Of a stretch of DNA of 64,000 bases, positions 1 through 8,153 are shown one piece after another. The notes beneath the pieces are model-generated. The model was not told the DNA's origin. It saw nothing but the letters and a program-made list of their open reading frames with translations, and made no database searches. A program made the position numbers and the translations under genes. This stretch comes from an uncultured Bacteroides sp. (GTDB lineage: Bacteria > Bacteroidota > Bacteroidia > Bacteroidales > Bacteroidaceae). The stretch's first letter is position 1, and every line of letters starts with the position of its first letter. The stretch is from the NCBI RefSeq assembly GCF_937912035.1, contig NZ_CALDPF010000028.1, positions 1 through 64,000 on the forward strand, read 5' to 3'.

Positions 1-70
1 CTCTATCGACTTTATATGCCATATTACTTTTTAGGGACATTTACTGAATATCCCTGCTTATTATTATCTG

Positions 71-1654
71 TTATTGTTTGTTTTCTTCAGAATGCTTCGG
101 ATAGTCGATAGTGTAATGCAATCCTCTACTTTCTTTTCTTTCCATTGCCTGGCGAGTTATAAGATATCCTACGTTAATCATATTTCTCAATTCGCATATT
201 TCTCGTGAGGCCTTGACACGCTTGAACAGTCTTTCTGTCTCTTCATACAGGATATCAAGTCTGTTCCATGCTCTTACCAGACGTAAGTTGCTTCTTACTA
301 TACCTACGTAAGATTCCATTATCTGATTTACTTCGTTCATACTTTGTGTAATAAGGACTCTTTCTTCGGTACTGATTGTTCCTTCGTCGTTCCATTCAGG
401 AATATCCTCATTAAATTCGTATCTGTCTATTACACTCATTGCATGCTGTGCGGCTGCATCGGCATAAACTATTGCTTCAATCAGCGAGTTTGAAGCCAGA
501 CGGTTTCCTCCGTGCAGACCTGTGCATGAACATTCGCCAATTGCATATAGACGGCGTATGCTTGACTGTCCGTCCAGATCGACTTTGATACCTCCGCAAA
601 GATAGTGGGCAGCAGGAGCAACAGGTATATAATCTTTTGTGATATCTATACCCAGGCTCAAACATTTCTTGTATATGTTAGGGAAATGTTTCTTAGTTTC
701 CTCAGGGTCTTTGTGAGTTACGTCAAGATAAACATGATCCTCACCACGCTGTTTCATTTCGCTGTCTATTGCACGTGCTACTATATCGCGTGGTGCCAAT
801 GACAGGCGTGGGTCATATTTATGCATGAATTCTTCTCCTGCAAGATTTCTGAGAACGCCGCCATATCCGCGCATAGCTTCTGTTATAAGGAAGCTTGGAC
901 GGTCGCCTGGATGGAATAATGCAGTAGGATGGAACTGAATGAATTCCATATCTTTTACGGCACCCTTGGCACGATAAACCATTGCTATACCGTCGCCTGT
1001 TGCAACAAGTGGGTTTGTAGTGTGTCTGTATACAGCTTCACATCCACCTGTAGCCATGACAGTGACTTTCGAAAGGAAAGTATCCACTTCGCCTGTCTCT
1101 TCGTTCAGAATATATGCTCCGAAGCATTTTATACCAGGTGTGTGGCGCGTAACTATTATACCAAGATGATGTTGTGTAATAAGTTCTACAGCGTAGAAAT
1201 TTGAGAATATTGTAATATTGGGGTGCTGTTTGACTGCTTCAATCAGGCTTGTCTGAATTTCAGCTCCTGTATTATCCTTGTGGTGAAGAATTCTGAACTC
1301 TGAATGTCCTCCTTCTTTGTGAAGATCGAATTCACCTTTTTCATTTTTGTCGAAATCAACCCCCCATTTTATCAGCTCTTCTATCTGTTTAGGGGCGTTT
1401 GTTATGACCTTTTCTACGGCTGCAGGGTCACTTATCCAATCTCCGGCAACCATTGTGTCGTGGATATGTTTTTCAAAGTTGTCAACTTTGAGATTCGTTA
1501 CAGAAGCAATACCACCTTGTGCAAAATAAGTATTGGCTTCTTCCATTCCGGCCTTGCATATCAATGCAACTGATCCTTTATGCGCCACTTTAAGCGCAAA
1601 ACTCATTCCGGCAATACCAGAGCCGATAACGAGAAAATCGAATTTCCTAACCAT
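71..1654 (-). CDS. nadB: L-aspartate oxidase
   Basis: Flavoprotein that oxidises L-aspartate to iminoaspartate, the first step of de novo NAD synthesis in the cytoplasm. The 527-aa length is normal for NadB. The N-terminus has the FAD-binding GSGIAGMSFA (residues 11-20). RILHHKDNTG (about 121-130) and GGNRLASNSLIEA towards the C-terminal half match the fumarate reductase/aspartate oxidase family. nadA and nadC are not in the window, so the gene stands alone here. A TAnnTTTG -7 element lies about 20 bases before the start. Fumarate reductase and succinate dehydrogenase flavoprotein subunits are relatives, but the lack of an iron-sulfur or cytochrome partner and the overall sequence favour NadB. 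Confidence 0.95.
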   Translation of the reverse strand: MVRKFDFLVIGSGIAGMSFALKVAHKGSVALICKAGMEEANTYFAQGGIASVTNLKVDNFEKHIHDTMVAGDWISDPAAVEKVITNAPKQIEELIKWGVDFDKNEKGEFDLHKEGGHSEFRILHHKDNTGAEIQTSLIEAVKQHPNITIFSNFYAVELITQHHLGIIVTRHTPGIKCFGAYILNEETGEVDTFLSKVTVMATGGCEAVYRHTTNPLVATGDGIAMVYRAKGAVKDMEFIQFHPTALFHPGDRPSFLITEAMRGYGGVLRNLAGEEFMHKYDPRLSLAPRDIVARAIDSEMKQRGEDHVYLDVTHKDPEETKKHFPNIYKKCLSLGIDITKDYIPVAPAAHYLCGGIKVDLDGQSSIRRLYAIGECSCTGLHGGNRLASNSLIEAIVYADAAAQHAMSVIDRYEFNEDIPEWNDEGTISTEERVLITQSMNEVNQIMESYVGIVRSNLRLVRAWNRLDILYEETERLFKRVKASREICELRNMINVGYLITRQAMERKESRGLHYTIDYPKHSEENKQ

Positions 1655-1674
1655 AATAATTTATATCTATGATG

Positions 1675-1682
1675 CAAAACTA
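1675..1682 (-). promoter_or_regulatory. nadB -7 promoter element
   Basis: The minus strand reads TAGTTTTG, a match to the Bacteroidetes TAnnTTTG -7 box, 20 bases upstream of the nadB start. No clear -33 TTTG was seen at the usual distance. Confidence 0.5.
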
Positions 1683-1843
1683 CTAAAAAGTTGTCATATA
1701 GCTTAATACTATGGTTATTTTATAAAACTTTTCATAGAAATAAATCATAAAAACAGATAAAGAAATTTTGTTTTAGTGGTTTATTAGTAAATTAATTTTT
1801 ATCTTCACAGAAAATTACTGAGTTTTTGTAAATACTTAAAGAT

Positions 1844-2266
1844 ATGGATAGAACGTTTAAGACCGAAGTAGGATGGTGGTATTGGATTCTGATTACTGTT
1901 ACATCTTTGCTTCTTTTCTTTTTCTTCTGGATGCATGACACGGTGCTGGCACTTATTATGGCCGTTCTGGTGATATATGAGATAGAAATGCTTATTCATA
2001 CCCAATATATTATAACAGATGGCGGCTTGTTGAGAATTGAAACCGGTCGTTTTGTTAAAGGATTCACTCTTAATATTGAACAGATAGAATCAATAAAGCT
2101 GGTGCGTTCGATGAAGTTCTGGGCTCCTGCACTGTCATTCTATAGACTTGAGATAAAATACAATGGGAATAACAGATCTATAAAAGTACATGTTTCTCCA
2201 CGGAACAAGGATTCTTTTATTTCGAAACTCAAGTCGATAAACGGCAAACTTGTAATTATTGAATAA
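1844..2266 (+). CDS. PH-domain-like membrane protein
   Basis: A 140-aa protein with two hydrophobic segments near the N-terminus (about residues 14-32 and 36-52) followed by a soluble region rich in beta strands. The order of YIITDGGLLRIETG, a middle FTLNIEQIESIKLVRS and the C-terminal KDSFISKLKSI is typical of the bacterial PH-domain membrane proteins (bPH/YdbS-like). Function is unknown; the family is thought to act at the membrane, possibly by binding lipids or proteins. It lies divergent from nadB and 32 bases before lpd in the same direction, so the two may be co-transcribed. The family call rests on pattern only. Confidence 0.8.
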   Translation: MDRTFKTEVGWWYWILITVTSLLLFFFFWMHDTVLALIMAVLVIYEIEMLIHTQYIITDGGLLRIETGRFVKGFTLNIEQIESIKLVRSMKFWAPALSFYRLEIKYNGNNRSIKVHVSPRNKDSFISKLKSINGKLVIIE

Positions 2267-2298
2267 ACACAAACTAATTTTATACCTTTTTATATACT

Positions 2299-3645
2299 AT
2301 GGATTTTCAATTAGCAATTATTGGTGGAGGACCTGCCGGTTACTCTGCCGCCGAAGCTGCTGGCAAAGCAGGTTTGAATGTCGTTCTGTTTGAGAAAAAT
2401 GCTTTAGGCGGTGTTTGTCTTAACGAAGGATGTATTCCCACAAAGACATTGTTATATTCAGCCAAAGTTTTTGACGGGGCCAGAAATGCTTCAAAATATG
2501 CAGTGAAAGCAGATAATGTTTCTTTTGATATCGCAAAAATTGTAAGCAGAAAACAGAAAGTAGTCCGTAAGCTTGTGCTTGGAATAAAAAACAAAATGAG
2601 CGAATCGGGGGTTACTGTGGTCACTGGTGAAGCTTATATTCAGGATAAAAACACAATAAAATGTGGTGATGAAGTGTATAAATGTGAAAAACTGATCTTG
2701 TGTACAGGTAGCAAGACATTTGTACCTCCTGTAAAGGGGTTGGAAAAGACAGATTTCTGGACACACAGAGAAGCTCTCGACTGCAAGGAGCTGCCGGAAA
2801 GTCTTGTTATAATAGGAGGTGGAGTCATAGGAATGGAGTTTGCATCATATTTTTGCAGTCTAGGAGTAAAAGTCACAGTCGTAGAAATGACTTCAGAAAT
2901 TCTTGGAGGTATAGATAAGGAGCTTGCTTCTATGTTAAGAGCTGAATACACTAAGAAAGGTGTCAGTTTCATACTTGATGCCAAGGTAACTGAGGTATGT
3001 AATGGATATTCCGGAAATATTATAGTTAAGTATCTGACTGCAGACGGCGATGGATGTGTAGAATCCGCGAAACTGTTGGTAAGTGCCGGACGCCATGCAT
3101 GTACCGAAGGTTATGGATTGGAAAATCTTTCTCTTGAATTTACTCCTAAGCATAGAATCATGGTTGATACAAAGACAATGATGACTTCTGTTGACGGAGT
3201 TTATGCATGTGGAGATATTACTGGTTTCTCTATGCTTGCTCATACAGCAGTGAGAGAAGCCGAAGTCGCAGTAAATCATATTTGTGGGAAAGACGACAAT
3301 ATGAGTTATAAGGCTATTCCCGGAGTGGTATATACAAATCCAGAGGTGGCATCGGTAGGTATGACTGAAGAGATGGCCCAAATAGTAGGATTCGATTATA
3401 AAGTTGCAAAACTCCCTATGGCATACGCCGGAAGGTTTGTTGCCGAGAATGAGGGGATGAACGGTATATGTAAGGTAATAACAGATTCCAAGAATCATAT
3501 CCTTGGAGTACATATATTGGGAAACCCAGCCTCGGAACTTATAGTAATGGCCGGAATGATGATAGAAGAAGGTAGGAAACTTGAGGATTTCAAGAAATAT
3601 GTTTTTCCGCATCCTACTGTAGGTGAAATTTTCAGAGAGTTTTAA
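2299..3645 (+). CDS. lpdA: Dihydrolipoyl dehydrogenase (E3)
   Basis: FAD- and NAD-dependent disulfide oxidoreductase that reoxidises dihydrolipoamide in 2-oxoacid dehydrogenase or glycine-cleavage complexes. The 448-aa protein has the FAD motif IIGGGPAGYSAAEAA at the N-terminus, the redox-active disulfide CLNEGC (Cys40, Cys45) and a second nucleotide motif, VIIGGGVIGMEFASYF. The catalytic dyad HPTVGE lies near the end (about His438, Glu443), matching the HPT/SE pattern of E3 enzymes rather than glutathione or mercuric reductase. It is slightly short for the family (about 450-475 aa). No E1, E2 or gcv genes are nearby, so which complex it serves cannot be told from the context. Confidence 0.93.
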   Translation: MDFQLAIIGGGPAGYSAAEAAGKAGLNVVLFEKNALGGVCLNEGCIPTKTLLYSAKVFDGARNASKYAVKADNVSFDIAKIVSRKQKVVRKLVLGIKNKMSESGVTVVTGEAYIQDKNTIKCGDEVYKCEKLILCTGSKTFVPPVKGLEKTDFWTHREALDCKELPESLVIIGGGVIGMEFASYFCSLGVKVTVVEMTSEILGGIDKELASMLRAEYTKKGVSFILDAKVTEVCNGYSGNIIVKYLTADGDGCVESAKLLVSAGRHACTEGYGLENLSLEFTPKHRIMVDTKTMMTSVDGVYACGDITGFSMLAHTAVREAEVAVNHICGKDDNMSYKAIPGVVYTNPEVASVGMTEEMAQIVGFDYKVAKLPMAYAGRFVAENEGMNGICKVITDSKNHILGVHILGNPASELIVMAGMMIEEGRKLEDFKKYVFPHPTVGEIFREF

Positions 3646-3676
3646 TCTTTTAACTTCGTTGATTCTCAATTCTGAT

Positions 3677-3684
3677 TATATTTG
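3677..3684 (+). promoter_or_regulatory. dacB -7 promoter element
   Basis: TATATTTG fits the TAnnTTTG consensus and lies 73 bases before the dacB start. Transcripts from it would begin at or just inside the hairpin at 3688-3727, giving dacB a structured leader. Confidence 0.5.
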
Positions 3685-3687
3685 TAG

Positions 3688-3727
3688 ACGGTTTTTGAAT
3701 ACTATTTAAATGGTATTTAAAAACCGT
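3688..3727 (+). other. Inverted repeat in dacB leader
   Basis: A 15-base arm at 3688-3702 pairs with 3713-3727 with one mismatch (ACGGTTTTT opposite AAAAACCGT at the base). It could be the terminator of lpd or a 5'-UTR structure of dacB. The -7 box just upstream favours a leader role, but no U-run directly follows the right arm. Confidence 0.5.
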
Positions 3728-3757
3728 TTAAACGTATAATAAAAATACAAAATAATC

Positions 3758-5167
3758 ATGGCAAGAACAATTTTAAGAACATCTCTATTGTTTGCTTTTC
3801 TTTTATTATGTCTACAGTCAAATTCTCAAACAATAGTTCACAGAATAGACTCGCTTATAAACAACTCCTCATTCCTTAATACATCTGAGGTAGGAATTCT
3901 GGTATACGATTTAACTTCGAAAAAAGAATTATACAGATATCAGGCAGAAAAACTCTACAGACCAGCATCTGTTGAAAAAGTTATTACTTCAGTAACAGCT
4001 CTTTCTGTCTTGGGTAAGGATTATCAGATAAAGACAGGTTTGTCATATTCAGGGTATATTGAAAGCGATACACTTTACGGTGACATTTATGTAAAAGGTG
4101 ATTTTGATCCAGAGTTTATGCAGGAAGATATGGAATCGTTGGTAGATGCCATTGCGAATATGGGTATACACGGAGTAAAAGGCCGTCTGGTTGGTGATGT
4201 GTCAATGATGGACTCTGTTTATTGGGGGCCTGGTTGGGCATGGGATGACACTCCTGATACTTTCCAGCCATATCTTTCGCCATTGATGCTGAACCGTGGC
4301 TGTGTAAATGTAAGCATATCACCTTCAGGTGGAAGTAAATCCAATGTAGAGATTAAACCTGAGTCCGATTTCTATACCATTGACAATAGGACATCACCTG
4401 AAGGTACATACGTTAGTGCCACACGCAATTGGCTCAATAACGGTAATATCATATCTATATCCGGCAGTTCGAGACATAAGGCCAGTACTTCGATGAATAT
4501 TTTCGATACAAAATCTTTCTTCATGAATACCCTACGCTATCAGTTACAGGGAAAGGGAATATTCATTCCCAAAGACAGTATAACATATAGTATTGTGCCA
4601 GACAATACAAAAGGTATAATAACAGTATATAGAGATATTGACGAAGTTTTAAAACGTGCATTGAAGGAGAGTGATAATCTTTCTGCCGAAGCCCTGTTCT
4701 TCCATGCTACAAGAGAAATATTTAATGGTAAGAAGTATCTCAGTCATAAGGATGGACAGAATGCCATTTACAAGTTTCTTAAGACTGATATAGGCTTTGA
4801 TAGCCGAAAGTTCAGAATAGTTGACGGCTGTGGAGTTTCTGATTATAATTATGTCTCTCCGGAACTTATTATGGGATATTTGAAATATGCTTTCAGTTCT
4901 CCTTTGATATTCCCTTTGTTTTATGACAGTCTGCCGATAGCTGGTATTGATGGAACTTTACAATATAGAATGGGAAAAGGAAAAACATTCAGAAATGTGC
5001 GTGCAAAGACCGGAACTTTGACCGGCGTATGTTCATTGGCCGGCTATGTTACATCGTCATCCAAACATACAATTGCATTCGTCATTATTAATCAGAATGT
5101 GCTGAAATATGTTTCTGCAAGACGTTTTCAGGATGAAATCTGTAATATTCTGTCAACATGTGATTGA
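3758..5167 (+). CDS. dacB: D-alanyl-D-alanine carboxypeptidase/endopeptidase (PBP4, S13)
   Basis: Periplasmic low-molecular-weight penicillin-binding protein that trims D-Ala or cleaves peptide cross-links in peptidoglycan. The 469-aa protein begins with a signal peptide (hydrophobic core about residues 8-20, cleavage near SNSQ). The three active-site motifs of serine DD-peptidases are all present: SVEK (Ser71-Lys74), SDN in the middle of the protein (about residue 307), and KTG near the C-terminus (AKTGTLTGVC). The inserted domain after the SxxK motif is typical of peptidase family S13/PBP4. It is transcribed alone, between lpd and kduD. Confidence 0.93.
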   Translation: MARTILRTSLLFAFLLLCLQSNSQTIVHRIDSLINNSSFLNTSEVGILVYDLTSKKELYRYQAEKLYRPASVEKVITSVTALSVLGKDYQIKTGLSYSGYIESDTLYGDIYVKGDFDPEFMQEDMESLVDAIANMGIHGVKGRLVGDVSMMDSVYWGPGWAWDDTPDTFQPYLSPLMLNRGCVNVSISPSGGSKSNVEIKPESDFYTIDNRTSPEGTYVSATRNWLNNGNIISISGSSRHKASTSMNIFDTKSFFMNTLRYQLQGKGIFIPKDSITYSIVPDNTKGIITVYRDIDEVLKRALKESDNLSAEALFFHATREIFNGKKYLSHKDGQNAIYKFLKTDIGFDSRKFRIVDGCGVSDYNYVSPELIMGYLKYAFSSPLIFPLFYDSLPIAGIDGTLQYRMGKGKTFRNVRAKTGTLTGVCSLAGYVTSSSKHTIAFVIINQNVLKYVSARRFQDEICNILSTCD

Positions 5168-5227
5168 ATTTACATAAGTAAAACTATATGTATAAATGTT
5201 TTAAAACATGTTATTATCATGATATTA

Positions 5228-5290
5228 AACATTTTTGTACATATTCTGTATATTTTTGTGTGCGGTAACGGAAATAATTTATTACTTTTG
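5228..5290 (+). promoter_or_regulatory. kduD promoter with candidate pectin-regulon operator
   Basis: The -7 box TACTTTTG lies at 5283-5290, with a TTTG (5255-5258) as possible -33. Just upstream at 5231-5250 is ATTTTTGTAC followed by ATATTCTGTA. Nearly the same string occurs before the 676-aa gene (11751-11770) and a close variant at 46063-46078 in the GH105/GH28 divergent region. The shared element suggests a common transcription factor; its identity is not visible here. Confidence 0.55.
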
Positions 5291-5327
5291 TGGAAATGAT
5301 TTATTAAACAGTATTAATTATATTATT

Positions 5328-6122
5328 ATGGTAAACTTTTCACTTGAAGGTAAGGTTGCTCTTGTAACAGGTGCATCTTACGGTATCGGTTTTGCAATCG
5401 CTTCTGCTTTTGCTAAGGCTGGTGCAAAGATCGTTTTTAACGATATCAAACAAGAATTGGTAGATAAAGGTATCGCAGCTTACAAAGAACTTGGTATCGA
5501 AGCTAAGGGATATGTATGCGACGTTACTAATGAAGAAGCTGTAAATGCTTTGGTTGCACAGATTGAAAAAGAAGTAGGTGTTATCGATATCTTGGTTAAC
5601 AATGCAGGTATCATCAAGCGTATCCCAATGACTGAAATGTCTGCTGCTGAATTCCGTCAGGTAATCGATGTAGACCTTAACGCTCCATTCATCGTTTCTA
5701 AAGCTGTTATTCCTAGCATGATTAAGAAGGGTCACGGTAAGATTATCAACATTTGCTCTATGATGAGTGAACTTGGTCGTGAAACTGTTTCTGCATATGC
5801 AGCAGCTAAGGGTGGTCTTAAGATGCTTACTCGCAACATCGCTTCTGAATACGGTGAATTCAACATCCAGTGTAACGGTATCGGCCCGGGTTATATCGCT
5901 ACTCCTCAGACAGCTCCTCTTCGCGAACGTCAGGCAGACGGTTCACGTCACCCATTCGATGCATTTATCATAGCTAAGACTCCTGCTGCTCGTTGGGGTA
6001 ACCCAGAAGATTTGGCAGGTCCAGCTGTATTCTTGGCTTCAGATGCTTCTAACTTCGTAAACGGTCATGTATTGTACGTTGACGGTGGTATCTTGGCATA
6101 CATCGGAAAGCAGCCTAAATAA
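5328..6122 (+). CDS. kduD: KduD-like short-chain dehydrogenase (2-deoxygluconate/gluconate 5-dehydrogenase)
   Basis: Cytoplasmic NAD(P)-dependent short-chain dehydrogenase of the KduD/IdnO group. KduD converts 2,5-diketo-3-deoxygluconate to 2-keto-3-deoxygluconate in the route for unsaturated uronates released from pectin. The 264-aa protein has the cofactor motif GASYGIG, the NNAG motif, a catalytic Ser in ICSMMSE and YAAAK for Tyr/Lys. The start MVNFSLEGK was chosen because a longer in-frame start at 5235 adds a run of sequence unlike the family and overlaps the promoter. Codons are strongly biased (GGT, GCT, CGT, AAC), more than in its neighbours, which suggests high expression. No kduI lies nearby. 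Gluconate 5-dehydrogenase is the main alternative activity. Confidence 0.85.
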   Translation: MVNFSLEGKVALVTGASYGIGFAIASAFAKAGAKIVFNDIKQELVDKGIAAYKELGIEAKGYVCDVTNEEAVNALVAQIEKEVGVIDILVNNAGIIKRIPMTEMSAAEFRQVIDVDLNAPFIVSKAVIPSMIKKGHGKIINICSMMSELGRETVSAYAAAKGGLKMLTRNIASEYGEFNIQCNGIGPGYIATPQTAPLRERQADGSRHPFDAFIIAKTPAARWGNPEDLAGPAVFLASDASNFVNGHVLYVDGGILAYIGKQPK

Positions 6123-6157
6123 TTAATGGTCGCCAATAGAGAATAATATTATATAGG

Positions 6158-6197
6158 GTCCTGCCGGAATATTACTTTTCCGGTAGGACTTTTTTTG
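6158..6197 (+). terminator. Intrinsic terminator after kduD
   Basis: Arm GTCCTGCCGGAA pairs with TTCCGGTAGGAC (one G-U), and a run of T follows from 6190. It sits between kduD and the DUF4861 gene, so it would limit, but perhaps not abolish, read-through. Confidence 0.85.
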
Positions 6198-6219
6198 TTT
6201 TAAGCCTTATAAATTAAGT

Positions 6220-7446
6220 ATGAAAAAGTTATTTGTATCTGCTGCTGTTGTTGCTATGATGGCTTCATGTGCTCAAGAAAAAGGAATTACAGTATCAGTT
6301 TCAAATCCATTGAATATAGATCGTGTAGAAGAGATTGTTGAGATTTCTGCTGATGACGTTTTGGGAAAACTGAAACTTGGTGAGACTGCAGATTTTATTA
6401 TTACAGATGAAAATAAAACAGAGGTTCCTTATCAGTTGACATCTGATAATAAGATAATATTTCCCGCTACAGTAAAGGCCAATGCTATAGCATCTTACAG
6501 TATCACTAAGGGTCAGCCTTCGCATGTAAATACAGTTGTTTATGGACGTCAGTATCCGGAAAGACTTGACGATATCGCATGGGAAAATGATAAAGCCGCA
6601 TATCGTGCGTATGGTCCTGCTTTACAAAAGAACGGTGAAAAAGCATACGGATATGATGTCTTTACAAAAAGCGTTTCAGAATTAGTAGTCGAAGACCGTT
6701 ATGCAATGGAACTTGATAAGGATGCCAGAGCAATGATAAAGCAACTTCGTAAAGAGGGCAAAAAAGCTGAGGCAGACAGTTTGGGAAGAGCTATATCATA
6801 TCATATTGATCATGGAAACGGAATGGATTGTTATGCTGTTGGTCCTACACTAGGTGGAGGTACTGCTGCTTTGATGCCAGATTCTGCAATAGCGTATCCT
6901 TATTGCTATAAGAATTTTGAGATATTGGATAATGGGCCTCTCAGATATACAATGAAACTGGAATTCAATCCTTTAAACATCGATGGAGATACAACTGTTG
7001 TTGAAACACGTATTATTCAGCTGGATAAAGGTTCACATTTAAATAAGACTACTGTAAGTTATTCTTCACTGAAGAAAGACTATCCGATAGGTGTAGGTCT
7101 TGTTGTTCACGAAGCATTACCTGACAAGTATTCAATGGATACAGAAGGTGGTTATATTGCGTATGCCGATCCTACTACTAATCCTAAAGCTGATAATGGT
7201 ATAGTTTACGTAGGAGCAGTATTTCCTAATAAAGTAGAGAAAACTATGTTCCAGTCTTTTGAAAAGCCTGTAGCAGGGGCTATTGGCCATGTAATGGGTA
7301 TCAATACATACCAGCCTGGCGATGAATTCGAATATTATTGGGGATCTGCATGGAGCAAATGTGGATTCGATGACGAAAAATGGAACTCATATCTTGAAGA
7401 ATATGCTAAGAAGGTAAGAAATCCATTGTCTGTTACAATAAAATAA
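6220..7446 (+). CDS. DUF4861-family lipoprotein
   Basis: A 408-aa protein with a lipoprotein signal peptide (lipobox MMASC, Cys17) that would anchor it to a membrane, probably in the periplasm or at the surface. The sequence resembles the Bacteroidetes DUF4861 family, whose function is not established but which often lies beside kduD/kduI and pectin or uronate genes. The body looks like a beta-rich sugar-binding or carbohydrate-active fold (NGMDCYAVGPTLGGGTAAL; YPYCYKNFEILDNGPLRY). It lies 97 bases after kduD with a terminator in between. No catalytic residues can be named. A role in uronate handling is inferred only from the neighbour. Confidence 0.75.
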   Translation: MKKLFVSAAVVAMMASCAQEKGITVSVSNPLNIDRVEEIVEISADDVLGKLKLGETADFIITDENKTEVPYQLTSDNKIIFPATVKANAIASYSITKGQPSHVNTVVYGRQYPERLDDIAWENDKAAYRAYGPALQKNGEKAYGYDVFTKSVSELVVEDRYAMELDKDARAMIKQLRKEGKKAEADSLGRAISYHIDHGNGMDCYAVGPTLGGGTAALMPDSAIAYPYCYKNFEILDNGPLRYTMKLEFNPLNIDGDTTVVETRIIQLDKGSHLNKTTVSYSSLKKDYPIGVGLVVHEALPDKYSMDTEGGYIAYADPTTNPKADNGIVYVGAVFPNKVEKTMFQSFEKPVAGAIGHVMGINTYQPGDEFEYYWGSAWSKCGFDDEKWNSYLEEYAKKVRNPLSVTIK

Positions 7447-7470
7447 TAACCTACTATTTATAATGAAAAT

Positions 7471-7523
7471 AAGCCATCGTTACTGGTATTCTATACCAAA
7501 TGTAATGATGGCTTTATTTTTTT
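7471..7523. terminator. Bidirectional terminator
   Basis: AAGCCATCGTTAC (7471-7483) pairs with GTAATGATGGCTT (7502-7514), flanked by A and T runs on the two sides. It separates the DUF4861 gene from the convergent deacetylase gene. Confidence 0.8.
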
Positions 7524-7525
7524 AT

Positions 7526-8140
7526 TCAATCGAAGACCTTAAATTCATATCCCTGTTCCATAAGCCATTCGATAGCTTTAGGCAGAGCATATCTGATGTT
7601 TTCTTCCGATTTCAGGGAATCGTGAAAAGTAATTATCGAACCGTTACGGACGTATCTCTTTACTTTTTTCAGAATCTGTTCTCCTGTAAATTTACGGTTA
7701 TAATCGCGTGTTACAAGGTCCCACATTATAATCTTATACCTTTTTTTCAATTCGGCATACTGCTTTGGACTCATATATCCGTGAGGCGGTCTGAACAGAT
7801 TTGTGTTCATCATCATTCTGCATGCCTTATCGGTGTTGTCAAGATATGATTTTATGTCATAACTCAGTCCGCGTATATGGTTAAATGTGTGGTTTCCTAT
7901 TCTGTGTCCCTTCTCAACCACCATACGGAACTCATCAGGATGTTTACGAATGTTATCTCCCACCATAAAGAAGGTAGCTTTTATTCTATATTTGTCAAGA
8001 ACATCAAGTACCCATGGAGTTACTCTAGGTATTGGTCCATCATCAAAGGTCAAATACACAGCCTTTTTGTCTTTATCCATTCGCCAAATGGCGGATGGAT
8101 AAAGGCATCTTATCAATTGTGGTGGTTGTTCTATAAACAT
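7526..8140 (-). CDS. Polysaccharide deacetylase (NodB domain)
   Basis: A 204-aa carbohydrate esterase family 4-type enzyme that would remove N- or O-acetyl groups from a glycan. All five NodB motifs are visible: TFDDGP (residues 31-36), HTFNH as the metal-binding H-x3-H, RPPHG, the motif-4 region around MWDLVTRDY, and ITFHDS. No signal peptide or membrane anchor is seen, unlike many secreted family members. The gene lies 13 bases after the large GT117-type gene in the same direction and probably shares its transcript, which hints that both act on the same glycan. The substrate (peptidoglycan, capsule or lipid-linked sugar) cannot be told. Confidence 0.9.
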   Translation of the reverse strand: MFIEQPPQLIRCLYPSAIWRMDKDKKAVYLTFDDGPIPRVTPWVLDVLDKYRIKATFFMVGDNIRKHPDEFRMVVEKGHRIGNHTFNHIRGLSYDIKSYLDNTDKACRMMMNTNLFRPPHGYMSPKQYAELKKRYKIIMWDLVTRDYNRKFTGEQILKKVKRYVRNGSIITFHDSLKSEENIRYALPKAIEWLMEQGYEFKVFD

Positions 8141-8153
8141 GTTTTTGTATAAA

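Noticed and set aside
33..55. Terminator for nadB at the left edge
   Set aside because: AGGGA/TCCCT is a short stem without a T-run on the nadB strand; too weak to annotate.
2935..3669. 244-aa open frame on the minus strand over lpd
   Set aside because: Lies antisense to a complete dihydrolipoyl dehydrogenase, is rich in Cys, His, Tyr and Ser as expected of antisense translation, and has no family features.
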